64,000 bases of DNA from Pezicula radicicola (taxonomy: Eukaryota > Ascomycota > Leotiomycetes > Helotiales > Dermateaceae). The first letter of the stretch is position 1. Each line of letters begins with the position of its first letter. The DNA lies in contig PDUO01000004.1 of NCBI GenBank assembly GCA_003008705.1, positions 1,736,001 to 1,800,000 on the forward strand, written 5' to 3'. The notes beneath the pieces were generated by a model. That model was given only the letters and a program-made list of their open reading frames with translations, was not told the DNA's origin and made no database searches. The position numbers and the translations under genes are program-made. Shown one piece after another: positions 23,365-33,509 of the stretch.

Positions 23365-24764
23365 GCGAGTGATTCGAACAAAGGAGCTCATAAGTATTGC
23401 TGATCGGCGTTGCATGGGATACGGTTACGGGATATTTATTGACTGTATTTCTGCGGCGTTCAAAGATGAGTTCTAGGACCTGACTCTATTCTGACAACGT
23501 GCAAAAGAGTGTAGAGGGGATGTGCGGTTATGCGTTTTGTTTGCTAGGATGGAGTTTAAGATAGGGTGTCTGGTTAAATACAACTGCAATTTACGACATC
23601 CTGCCTTTAATAATGGCTATTATAAAGATATTCCTCCAGAAAGCTCTCTTGTGTTGTGCATAAAAAGCCCTTAAAATGGGCAGTGCTTTTAATGCAGAGT
23701 TACGACACATGAATTCGCCCGGCGGCTTCACACTCTTCCTTGGTAGCATAGCCATCTAGACTCGTCCATGTAAAATAATTACATAAATGATGACTGCATA
23801 ATATAAGCGCTGGTAAGAGCCAAGGAAAACCTCATCCTCATCTTACACTTTCACGCTCAACACGTGAGCTCTGTGTCGTTTCGCTTAAAGCAACACGCCT
23901 GAAAAGGGGCAAAGCTACCCCAAAAAGCTAAGTAAATAAACACGCTCCCCACAAAAAAAGACAACTAAACAACATAACAAAAATATAAACAAATACTAAA
24001 AAGCAAAAAAATCTCATACCCCAGGCTGATGATCGTGTGGGGAGGTGGTTTCCTCAGATTCAAAGCAAGCTTCCTACTCCATCTTAAGATGGTAGTCATC
24101 AGAAAGTACTGGACATCACCGACAGTGGTACGCCACCTGTTGATTTGTTTGTTTGTTATTTCAGTTTATATAGGTAAGATCAGGGCAGTCTGCTTATTCC
24201 TTCACACTTCACTATTTACAAGACAGAAATTAGTCCACAAATCACACACTGTCTTTTTTATTACTTGAATTATGATTGATTATCTGGAATGCACGTTAAA
24301 TTTTATTAATATAGAGGAGGTCATTGGTCTAAACATAACAGAACTTATAGTGATAACTAAAAAGATTAATTGACATAGTGCAGTACTCCTTGCCTAGAGT
24401 TTTTACATCACCTTCCTGTAGTGTGAGCAATAGCATAATCACTAACAAGACATTATTCAGCTTGAAGGGACTTTAGGATTTTGACAAGACATGAATTTGA
24501 TGAATGAATGGCTACATAAGAGCAGCGTTCTGTTTTAATCAATGCTTGTGTTTCTTTGAAGGTTCGAGGAAAACTCGATCGAAGCTTGGGAGAAATAGAT
24601 TGAGAGATCTACAAAACTTCTTTTCAAGCAAGTGTTTTGAAACCTTGGTTCAGATGTTATTGATTTATAATGAGCATAAAATATTTATGTATGTATACGA
24701 CTTGACTGCATTACTTCATTCCTACACTACACCAGCTGATCTAATTATTTGATACTCTATACAA
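23365..24764. other. Intergenic region with unresolved coding-like fragments
   Basis: On the minus strand, 23702-23840 reads as a plausible terminal exon ending DGYATKEECEAAGRIHVS after a TTATGCAG acceptor, and a GTAAGA donor lies 53 bp upstream (around 23859). No complete frame could be built from them. An A-rich tract covers 23940-24010. A 79-codon plus-strand frame at 24029-24268 has no recognised domain. Confidence 0.35.
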
Positions 24765-27700
24765 TTACCCTTGATAAAACGCAGGGTGATTAGGAAATTG
24801 GAACATAGGCTGGCTGAATTCCAGATCCTGTTGACCGGGGGGGAACAATGCATCAAAAGCATCCTGCAGGGCACATTAGTAAGTTCCGTATGACCATAAT
24901 CTTTTATTGAATTACATACCCAGTCGATATCATTCATTAAGTTATCGGTATCTCCAGTTGGAGACGCAATAGATGGTCTGTGAGATTGACTACCAGACTC
25001 ACTGCTTGCCCCCGGACTTTGTTGATTCGGAAAAGCCCAGAGCGCTTCGCCATTGGACACGCCGGCGAAGACCATGTCTTGAGGCTGGAGAGGAACTTTA
25101 CCGATAGCTGGTGTTTCGTTTCCAGAACTGATTGCCCCGAACTCTGACTTTGGTGATGCGGATGCTCGGTGATCAGTAGGTCGTGGTGGCCGCTGGCCTA
25201 TATGCTTCTGCATAGCAATCGGGGCTCTCATGCCTCGCATAGATTGGTACACAGCCGTCTTTCTCTGAAGCTCTGAAAGTACCTTCCGGGCCTTCACGAT
25301 CCGTGGTTCCTCGGGCTGGGTCTCAAATACGTAATCTAGGCAAGGCCATATCCGATCTGCTTGCTTGCGATGTGGATAGACATATACTTCCATCATGAGC
25401 AAAAACGCTACGTGGTATTGCTGTAAAGCACCGCTGTACCAAGCCCACTTTTGTATCTCTGGCAGAGTCTCTACGGCGATCGCTGTCTCTAGTGTTTGTA
25501 TACCTGCTGCGAGCAAGATTTGTCTCAAACGATCAGGCATTGGTTGGCTGACGCTGTTATGATATCTGTGCAAAACCATGACATACAAACGTGATTGCAG
25601 GAGTGCCTTGGCTAATTTCGCACATTTCTGGAGGGGAATTCGATCATCCATCAGGTGGTCATACTTGGCTGCCATATTTGAGCGGAAGGTCTCGATCTTG
25701 CTAAGGACAGCCGTTAAACTTGTCTTCCTGCGCTCGATTCGTGGCCTGTCGACCCAGATAGTCCTCATCATCTCATTGATTTCGAACCTAATGAGTGAAA
25801 ATGTCGAGTCAGTCCATCTATCTGCGCCAACTGGTGGCTTTCCAGTAGCATGTAAATCAATGTCATCACAGTTGAGTGGTAACTATCCGAGAGTTCAATG
25901 TTAGTACTGGAAAGACTTGGGGGGAAAGAGGAAAGAGAGTAGCTAGGGGTGCTATGGCAAATCCCAGGATGTGCGAGCCAGTGCTTCGACACTAAAGACA
26001 TGTCTCGAGTCTGACTCTACCCAGAACAAGGAACTGGGGACCACGAACCTTGGTGTCAAAATCATCCCTCCTTATCGTCGGTCTTGGGCCTTGCGCCTCA
26101 CAAGTTCTGATATCCAGAAAGCACAGTTGGTGCCAAATCAATCGTCTGATGTGTGTTTCCAAAGGGTTTAATCCGTATGTCTCGCCTATGGGAATTTGTT
26201 AGAAATATTGTATCCAGACAGAGAACTATTATACACACCATCACGATGAAGCCCCATGCACTCCGCTACACCAAGTCAGCAATTTTACTTCAGTTTCTGT
26301 AGTGTATTTTTCCTCTCGGGGGTTCGTACCCATCCTTATTGCAGCCCCTACTAATACTGAATGTGCTCTGGAAACCTCTTCTCTGCAAAGTGGAATCTGT
26401 AAATGGCAGTTAGTTGTTGCTTCCCTCGGCTTTCACTGATTCCGTCGCGTACCAAGTACATCACAAAAGCTTGCAAGGTTTCAATCTTCGTTGTCCGCAG
26501 GAAATTAGCTCTACCGAGTGCCGTCTCTGTTCCAAGCCGAAAGTTATCAATCAAGCTAGCCTTTGGAACTCCAAAGTCCCGTATAATTACAGCTTCGTCC
26601 TATAAGCCAAGACATAGGTATTAGTTTACTTGTTATACATGGCCAAACATGATAGGAACAATGCGTAATGAATCCCGGAAGGGTCATTTCACCCAGAAAA
26701 CTTGTGCCTTACCATACTGACAACGCCAGAAAACATAGCCGCAAACACAATAGTTTGCACAGAATTTGGTGGCTCAATTCCCAAGGAAACTTCGTCCCAG
26801 AAAGTTTCATATTCTCGCTCAAATGTAGGTCGATGAATAATTTGTGCTATCGGGTGAACAGCTTCGAAATATTGTTTCACCAGTCTGTCTGCTGCTAATC
26901 GAGAGGGTAGAAAATCTATTAAAGATGTTTGATTTCCAACCTGACCAAAGAAGAAGCCTGATGCTGGCGCGATGTAGGAGGGTCCGGGTTTTAGGTAGTC
27001 TTGTGCTGGTGGCAATGGCTCGTAAGCTTGAGGTGCTTGTGGTGAGGGATCATTGCCTTCAGTCGCGAAAGAGTCGGATAACGTGATTTCAATCTACTCT
27101 CCGTCAGTACAATGCGATTCAATTCAACGCATAGCTACTAAATTCCTTAATAGATAGGTAGGAGGGGGTCGACGTTGCTCCTTAACCATATATAGCCATT
27201 TCAATCAGGTATTGGTCCTCGATGAGCATTTGGTTTATTAGATATTGGATCACATCCACATTCTCGGAATTGAGCCCCAAGCCTCGTTTAAAAAGAAGAA
27301 ATTGGCCAGACGAGCAATAGTAAGAACAAAAGACAAACAAAAGGAAAAAGTAGCACAAACCTCAGAAGATATTTTAGGTCGGAAAAACCCACCAATTCTC
27401 TCCGTAATCCTCATCCTCCCCATCTGAATCCCTAAGTCCAGAAGATCGTCATTCTGATCCCCCTCGGCATCATCATCATAAGCAGCATCTACCACCGCCA
27501 ATGGTGTAGGTTCCAAATTCTTCTCATCGTCAGCAGCCGGCAAATCATCATCTCTATCATCTGGAAGAGCCCTTTCTTGGCTGGGAGAAGAGTGAGATGC
27601 TGCTGGCACAACAGCAGGCTTCACCACATCGCGTTCAAGCAGTCTTTCTAGAGAGCCAACTTTCTCTTTAATTTCAGTCAGTTTTAGCTGGCTGGCTTGG

Positions 27701-28046
27701 TCTAGAGCAGGTGCTAAAGTTCTTCATTCAGTATGTTTTCATAGATTAGGAAATAAGGGCACTAGATACCTAGAAACACACAATCCCGATTGAACTTCTG
27801 ACAGTTAGTACAAGGATGTGACTTGTTACACTTTAGTTTCCTCCTCCGACATTCTAGACAACTGGTAATCATGCGATTCCTTCTCCGGATTCTAGGTGCC
27901 GTGGTTGAGCCTGTTGAGCCTGCAGCGCCTGAGGAAGAGGCTGTGGCTGAAGCATTGTTGCCTGCTGCAGACGGCGAGTGGCTTTGACCTGGAGAAGCTG
28001 AGTCAGGGCTCAAGCTCGCGTCATTATATGGGTTGAAGTAGTCCAT
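24765..28046 (-). CDS. Zn(II)2Cys6 transcription factor with fungal-specific regulatory domain
   Basis: Nine exons on the minus strand: 28046-27770, 27713-27361, 27093-26713, 26599-26453, 26396-26330, 26265-26239, 26185-26049, 25882-24920 and 24863-24765, giving 816 aa. The binuclear cluster has C63, C66, C73, C79, C82 and C89 (CX2CX6CX5CX2CX6C) with a basic RRRK. A heptad-like helix (LTEIKEKVGSLERLLE) follows, as in dimeric regulators. The middle-homology domain is clear: AAIRMAECMGLHRDG, LIWHQLCFLDIRTCEAQGPR, then the DDFDTK/LPLNCDD segment. It is a nuclear gene regulator; targets cannot be inferred and no cluster is next to it. Exon 6 is only 27 nt and intron 2 is 267 bp, so a missed exon there is possible. 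Confidence 0.87.
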
Positions 28047-28629
28047 GACAACGCCGTGGAGTTATATAGGTACCTAAGGTAGGTATGCTCTTGAACGGAG
28101 ATGTGATATTTTACGGGCGTAAGCGTGCTGGATGGATGTCGGTACGGGGTACAGTATGTTAGCGCAGCCCTTAAATTTAATTCTTTTTTTTGAGCTGTGA
28201 GGTCCCCGGATGCCCACTACACGTGTTGCTTTGACTCGGGCCTCCGCCCTTATCATAGATCTACATGTGACTTTTTCTACAGTCAACTACACAGGCTCAC
28301 AGCCATCGAGCAAAACCAGAAAATTATGTTAACGTCTTTTGATGCTATCTATCCTTTCTAAACGCCGTTGGTTTCACAAAGCACTCGCAAAGCACAATGA
28401 AAATGCATGGAATCGAGGAACCCCCATTACCCAGCTCGCCGAAGAAATATGTCCCACAAGTGCGTCTAGTAGAACATTTGTGTTATCCCAAGCTCTTGCT
28501 CTTGTTCTTGCTTCTGAAGACGCCCTGCACATGATCATAATATGCCGAAAAGACTGCACCTGCAGACACACCACAGCTGCAAGGTTATCTCGAGCAGCAG
28601 TAGCAAAAAAAAGTGATGTAAGTGGAAGT
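28047..28629. promoter_or_regulatory. Upstream region of the Zn2Cys6 gene and 3' flank of YDJ1
   Basis: The segment holds the promoter of the minus-strand regulator, including a GGTACCTAAGGTAGGTA repeat-like motif near 28069-28085, and the 3' UTR of the DnaJ gene. A plus-strand open frame beginning at 28339 runs antisense into YDJ1 and shows no domain. Confidence 0.45.
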
Positions 28630-30052
28630 TTATTGAGAAGCACACTGGACACGCTCTGCGCCTGGGTGTCCTCCATCCTCTTCATCATCGTCCATGGAAC
28701 CTGCACCTTGTGCCCGGGCTTGCTGGCTCGCATCAATATCCTCGAGGTCAGCTATGTCCGTCATAGCTTCCGCAGGTGGGACATTGGTTTGTGGCACCGA
28801 TGGCAGAATGGTCTTCAGAGCTTCAAATGCTGTTGGATCATCGGTCCAGTTCCTTTCTGGAAACTTGACGTCAAACTGGATATAAAGGTTGCCAAAGTCG
28901 TGGTGGCGGTATGAGGGCATACCCTGTCCGCGAACCATTTTGATCGATCCTGAAGCAAAAAATTAGGAATTTTTTTTGCAGAGGGAAAACTGAATCGCAT
29001 AACTTACCAGGGCTAATAACTTCTCCGGGGAGGATTTCAACACTGAGCCATCGGTCATCCAAGTGCTCGACGAAGATGGTTCCGCCTGCAAGTGCCGTAA
29101 CAAGGTCGATTTCCGCGTGGTAGAACAGATCGTCCTCCTTGCGCTGGAATCTAGCATGGGGCTTTTGCTCTATCTCGAAAACAACATCACCGGGTTGAAC
29201 ACCTGGGGTCTGGTCTCCCTCGCCTTTAAAGTCGATCTTGTGCCCGCTCTTAACACCTCTGTCGACATGTACGTGCAGGACCTTCCGCTCAACCGTCGTC
29301 TTCTTTCCATTGCAAGCCTTGCACTTGTCCTTCTCGCGAATGATCTCTCCTTCACCATTACAGTCAGGGCAAACAGTCTGGAATCGCTGAATCATGGGAC
29401 CCATTTGACGCATCATGGTCTTCATGCCATGGCCATCACAGCCAGCGCACTTCTTCACAGCACCCTCCTTTCCTCCGCGACCGTCGCACTTGGGGCAAAT
29501 AACGGACTTCTGAAGAGCAAGTTTTGAGACCTTTCCACGGTAGATGTCCTCGAGAGATACCTTGTGGACATGGTGGATAGTTCGAGCCTTGGGTGGACCA
29601 CGCTGTTGCATGCCACCGCCGAACATACCACCAAGACCACCGCCACCGAATGCAGAGCCGCCTCCGAAGAATTGTGAGAAGAGGTCCTCAGCATTCATTC
29701 CACCAGCACCGCCGCCTCCTTCCAATCCTTCCTCACCATACTGATCGTAGATCTGGCGTTTCTGCGGGTCAGATAGGATTTCGTAAGCGTGTGAGAGGTC
29801 CTTGAACTTGTCGGCGGCATCAGGGTTGTGTGCGTTTTTATCTAACAGTCATCAATATGATAATCAGGGCGGATATCGGGATTCTTTGAAGCATACCAGG
29901 GTGATGCTTCAGTGCACCAATCTTGTAAGCCTTCTTCAGTTCTGCTTCAGTGCAGCCTGGTGATACCTGCAAGCAAGTCAGCGCTGAGGTTCTTCCACAG
30001 TGTGACAAGTACATACCCCGAGGATATCATAGTATTTAGTATCTTTGGCCAT
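28630..30052 (-). CDS. YDJ1: Class A Hsp40 co-chaperone, Ydj1/Mas5-like, farnesylated
   Basis: J-protein that delivers unfolded clients to cytosolic Hsp70 and stimulates its ATPase. Exons 30052-30017, 29966-29897, 29841-29008 and 28949-28630 give 419 aa. The J domain carries HPD at 34-36. A Gly/Phe-rich region follows ([16 protein letters not shown]), then four zinc-finger motifs, [24 protein letters not shown] and CKACNGKK, and the C-terminal substrate domain. The last four residues are CASQ (416-419), a CaaX box predicted to be farnesylated, anchoring the protein to ER and mitochondrial surfaces. This tail separates it from mitochondrial Mdj1-type proteins and from Xdj1-like paralogues. Length and order match yeast Ydj1 (409 aa). 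Confidence 0.95.
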
Positions 30053-31015
30053 ATTGCCGACTGTGATTGAGTGGAGAGGACAAGTCGAGGAGAACGATGT
30101 CTCGAGCCGAAGTGCGGCTGATGCTGCGGTGTTTGATGCTGAGTTGTTGTGAATGCGATTGCGATCGAGTAAAACTGTTTCCTACAAAGATCTGGATTTG
30201 CGGTACTGTTAGCAAAATGCTGTGGTGAATGTGCATTATGCTGAGACAGGTCGACGGACGGGTGAAGAAGAATTCCACCGCAAGGGCCTTCCCAATACGG
30301 AGGAAGGAGAAGGCTGTCTGGCTCTCACAGTTGGCAAAGAGATACTCACATTTTGAAAACTTGCACTTGCACAATCGGCACCTTTCGATCCGCAACTTCT
30401 GCGCAGATGAAACTTGGGCACAAGGGACTTTGGTTGTGAGGAGAATGTGTGGTTGTTGGAGGAGAGGCTCTGATTTTTGAGTTAAGGCTGAGGAAAGTGA
30501 CCGGCGAAGCCTGGTTCGCCGCTTGTGGAATCTCATGGAATCCATTGACCCATTTCGCTTTGCGACACAGCCAGAGAAGCCCGATTGGGTTGTGCGAGCC
30601 CCAAAAACTCCAGATAGTAGCTTCCGGATGTGTAATCAAATGCTACACAGTCAGATGCTTAAAATTTTACAACTCTCGCTGCATCTTCAGCTGGGCGCAA
30701 TAATTATTTTCAACTTTTTTTTTTTTCCAATTTCAACTTTATCGCCATCCACCTTCTTCTGGCATAAATTTAGCTTCTGCAAGGCATTGGCGGTCTTCTC
30801 AGGGTCTAGGGTCTAGGGTCCATGACTGACCAATGGAAACTGCGGATGACATAAATCCCTGTCTGATTTTACTATCGATAAGGTAAGGTGGAGGGGTGTC
30901 AGTAAATTTCCATAGAATATCTCCCACTTCTCTCAGTAGTAGGGAACCTCCCATTTTCAACTTTCAACTTTCAATTTTCTTATCTTTTTATTCCTCACCT
31001 TTATTTAAAATAAAA
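30053..31015. promoter_or_regulatory. Divergent promoter region of YDJ1 and FCY1
   Basis: These 963 bp lie between the divergent start codons. Near 30505-30545 GAA and TTC blocks cluster (GCGAAGCCTGGTTCGCC, then two GGAATC), loosely like a degenerate heat-shock element. That would fit an Hsp40 gene, but the spacing is not canonical. A T-run at 30715-30725 and TTTAAAATAAAA just before 31016 belong to the FCY1 side. Confidence 0.4.
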
Positions 31016-31822
31016 ATGAATGACCAAGAAGGTTTCGCTATCGCTGTCGAAGAGGCGAAACTCTCCTATAGCCAAGGTGGAATACCTGTAGGAGTTTCTC
31101 CGTCTTCCTTACTTATCTTCTGTGGACCCTCACTGAGACACATATTACAATAGATTGGAGCTGCTTTGGTATCCCGAGATGGGAAATTGTTAGGGAGAGG
31201 CCATAATACACGGGTCCAGAGTGGTTCACCAATTCATCATGTACGGTTCCCTCTTGGGTTTGCCAATGTCCAACACTTGGCATTAGAAATTGTCCTACGT
31301 GGTGATCAGCAAACTGACCTTAATGATAGGGAGAGACCTCTGCCCTTGAAAACTCCGGACGTCTCCATGCATCTATGTACAAGGGTGCTACCATGTATAC
31401 AACGTAAGCAAACCCATTCTAGTGGTGCAGCACCATCTGCAGAAGACCAAGATCTCCTGACAAATTATTTGGACAGACTGTCTCCCTGCGATATGTGGTA
31501 AGTTTCACTGCTTCTTCACCTTGGCGATAGAAACCTAATAGTACAAGCACTGGGGCCTGTCTCCTCTATGGCATCTCAAGAGTTGTGATCGGTGAGAACA
31601 ACACTTACTTGGGCGGTGAAGCATACCTAGAAAAGCGAGGTGTCGAAGTTGTCAACATGCGCAGCAAAGAGTGTCAGGACTTGATGGAGAAATTCATCAA
31701 AGAGAAACCAGAGGTCTGTAAAGACTTCCTTAAATTGGCTTGTGATTGCTAACCTTTGCCATCAGACTTGGTTTGAGGACATTGGCGAAGAAGCAATGGC
31801 ACACTCCAAGCAGTTAAAGTGA
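31016..31822 (+). CDS. FCY1: Cytosine deaminase
   Basis: Zinc-dependent enzyme of pyrimidine salvage that converts cytosine to uracil. Six exons (31016-31087, 31154-31240, 31330-31403, 31477-31497, 31542-31713, 31766-31822) give 160 aa, close to yeast Fcy1 (158 aa). The zinc site is present: HGE at 53-55 (Glu as proton shuttle) and SPCDMC with C82 and C85. Other family blocks are GGIPIGAAL, GRGHNTR, YGISRVVIGEN and the C-terminal WFEDIGEE. Exon 4 is 21 nt and the intron after it only 44 bp; skipping either would destroy the PCxxC zinc ligands, so both are needed. The fungal enzyme is unrelated to bacterial CodA and is the route by which 5-fluorocytosine is activated. Confidence 0.95.
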
Positions 31823-31883
31823 ATATTTTTGAGGCTTTATAGCAAGGCAATACCTTTGGCTAAACAATATTGATATTGTAGAA

Positions 31884-33214
31884 TCAGCTTCCAGCTAATC
31901 GATGGACTTCCTGGAAGTAGAATCTTAAATCCTCAGGGTTGACACCTGGTGTTATTCCTGTTCTCCATTAGTTGCAATATATCAGGATACTAAGAAAGGT
32001 TCCTCACCGTGACCTAAATTTGAGATCCAGCCCTGCTTTCCACCACCATAACCCTTTACGGTTTCCTCAACTACCCTTGTTATCGCCTCCCTTGTTCCAT
32101 AAAGTACTCCAGGATCCGCATTGCCCTGGAAAACAATGGGCCTATTCCCTCGTATTTTGACAGCCTCTGCTGGATCCTGCAGCCAGTCCAAGCCGACAAC
32201 TTGGTAACCAAGGTTGCAAAGAGAATCTAGTGCGTACCATGCACCTTTGGCAAAGACGATCATGGGTACGGGCTCTAAATTTAGCTCCTTCAGTCTCTTT
32301 GGTAGATTCTCGGAGATAAATGCAAGGTATGGTTCCGAGAATTGCTTAAAAGCTGTTGGGGACAACTCCGAAGCCCAAGAATCAAACACTTGGACAAGCT
32401 GTATGAATTTAGAAGCCGACCTAAGGTAATAATAAAAACAGGGTAGCATACCTGTGCTCCTGCTTGTACCTGCAGAGCCAAGTATTCAACACAAACCTCT
32501 GAAATCTTCTGGAGCATATCTTTACTTGCTTGTGGGTATTTGTAGATCCAGGTCTTGGTTTGAATGAAGAGCTTGCTTCCACCGCCTTCAACCATATAGC
32601 ACAGTAAAGTCCATGGAGCACCGCAGAAGCCAATCAATGGGACTCTGCCCTTTAGTTTCTGCCTCGTGAGAGTGATGGCCTTATAAACGTAATCTAGCTC
32701 GGCGGCGACATCGACCTTCTTGTGCAGAACCTTCTCGTACTGGCCGTCGTCGGGCGATTTTAAAGGATCCGGAAAATGCGGGCCTTTCTTGTCAACCATT
32801 TCAACGGTCATTCCTAAAGCTTGTGGAATAACAAGAATATCCGAGAAGATAATTGCAGCATCGATCAGGCCTGCGAATCGCTCGATTGGTTGGAGGGTCA
32901 AGGTTGACGCGATCTCTGGAGAACGGCAACATTCGAAGAAATCATGAGTACCTTTAGCCTGGTGATATTCTGGTAGATAACGTCCAGCTATGTAAAATAT
33001 TAGCACACTATTCCAGCAAAAAAAAAGGTATATAGAGTACGATGACAATGATGGTGGCAGTACCTTGACGCATAACCCAGCATGGCGGCCTTTCCACCTT
33101 CTCACCTATATGAAATTAGTTGCTGCTTAATGTGAGGTAGAGATAATGAAGTATTGTACCCCTCGCTGTTCTGAGAATCAGATCATTTCGTAGCGGCTCG
33201 AAATTATGGGACAT
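31884..33214 (-). CDS. HEM12: Uroporphyrinogen decarboxylase
   Basis: Fifth enzyme of heme biosynthesis: removes four carboxyl groups from uroporphyrinogen III to give coproporphyrinogen III in the cytosol, without a cofactor. Exons 33214-33160, 33105-33064, 32987-32452, 32398-32008 and 31957-31884 give 365 aa (yeast 362). Signature blocks are visible: [17 protein letters not shown] (substrate-binding Arg and the N-terminal signature), [12 protein letters not shown] with the catalytic Asp, and [33 protein letters not shown] near the C-terminus carries the conserved His. Every intron restores a known family block, so the model is firm. It converges on FCY1 with 61 bp between stop codons. Confidence 0.96.
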
Positions 33215-33509
33215 GGTGGCTTATTATTGTCCTCAAACTGCTTGTTGATGTTTGAAAACTGCCCCGCGACTCGACATTAATGGGATGTGAAGTTCCTGAC
33301 TGGGGTGGCACGGACTCACGCGAGCCAGTACTTTGAGAAGCTTCAAGATTTCGACTTCGTTACCACCAATCTCAGCAAATCCAATTGAACGCCCACGCAA
33401 GTAGCTTTCGATACTCCTAATCGAAGGGCCTCTACTATACAAAAACTAGTGCCTTATCAGAGTCGGCATTGACTGCAGATCTTTGGGCAGATGGAGCAAT
33501 AAGCAACGC
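33215..33509. promoter_or_regulatory. Bidirectional promoter, HEM12 and large mitochondrial-protein gene
   Basis: Only 295 bp separate the two divergent start codons. No TATA box is obvious. The compact arrangement suggests shared control of a heme enzyme and a predicted mitochondrial protein. Confidence 0.5.

Noticed and set aside
24541..24600. GGTTCGAG motif as a tRNA B-box
   Set aside because: No matching A-box, acceptor stem or anticodon arm can be folded around it. No tRNA was found elsewhere either.
28339..28914. 191-codon plus-strand frame overlapping the 3' end of YDJ1
   Set aside because: Half of it is antisense to conserved YDJ1 codons and the rest has no domain or splice signals.
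29063..29527. 154-codon plus-strand frame antisense to YDJ1
   Set aside because: It mirrors the zinc-finger and substrate domains of the DnaJ gene, which is certain on the minus strand.
30505..30545. Heat-shock element in the YDJ1 promoter
   Set aside because: GAA and TTC blocks are present but not in the alternating 5-bp spacing required, so it is mentioned only as a loose resemblance.
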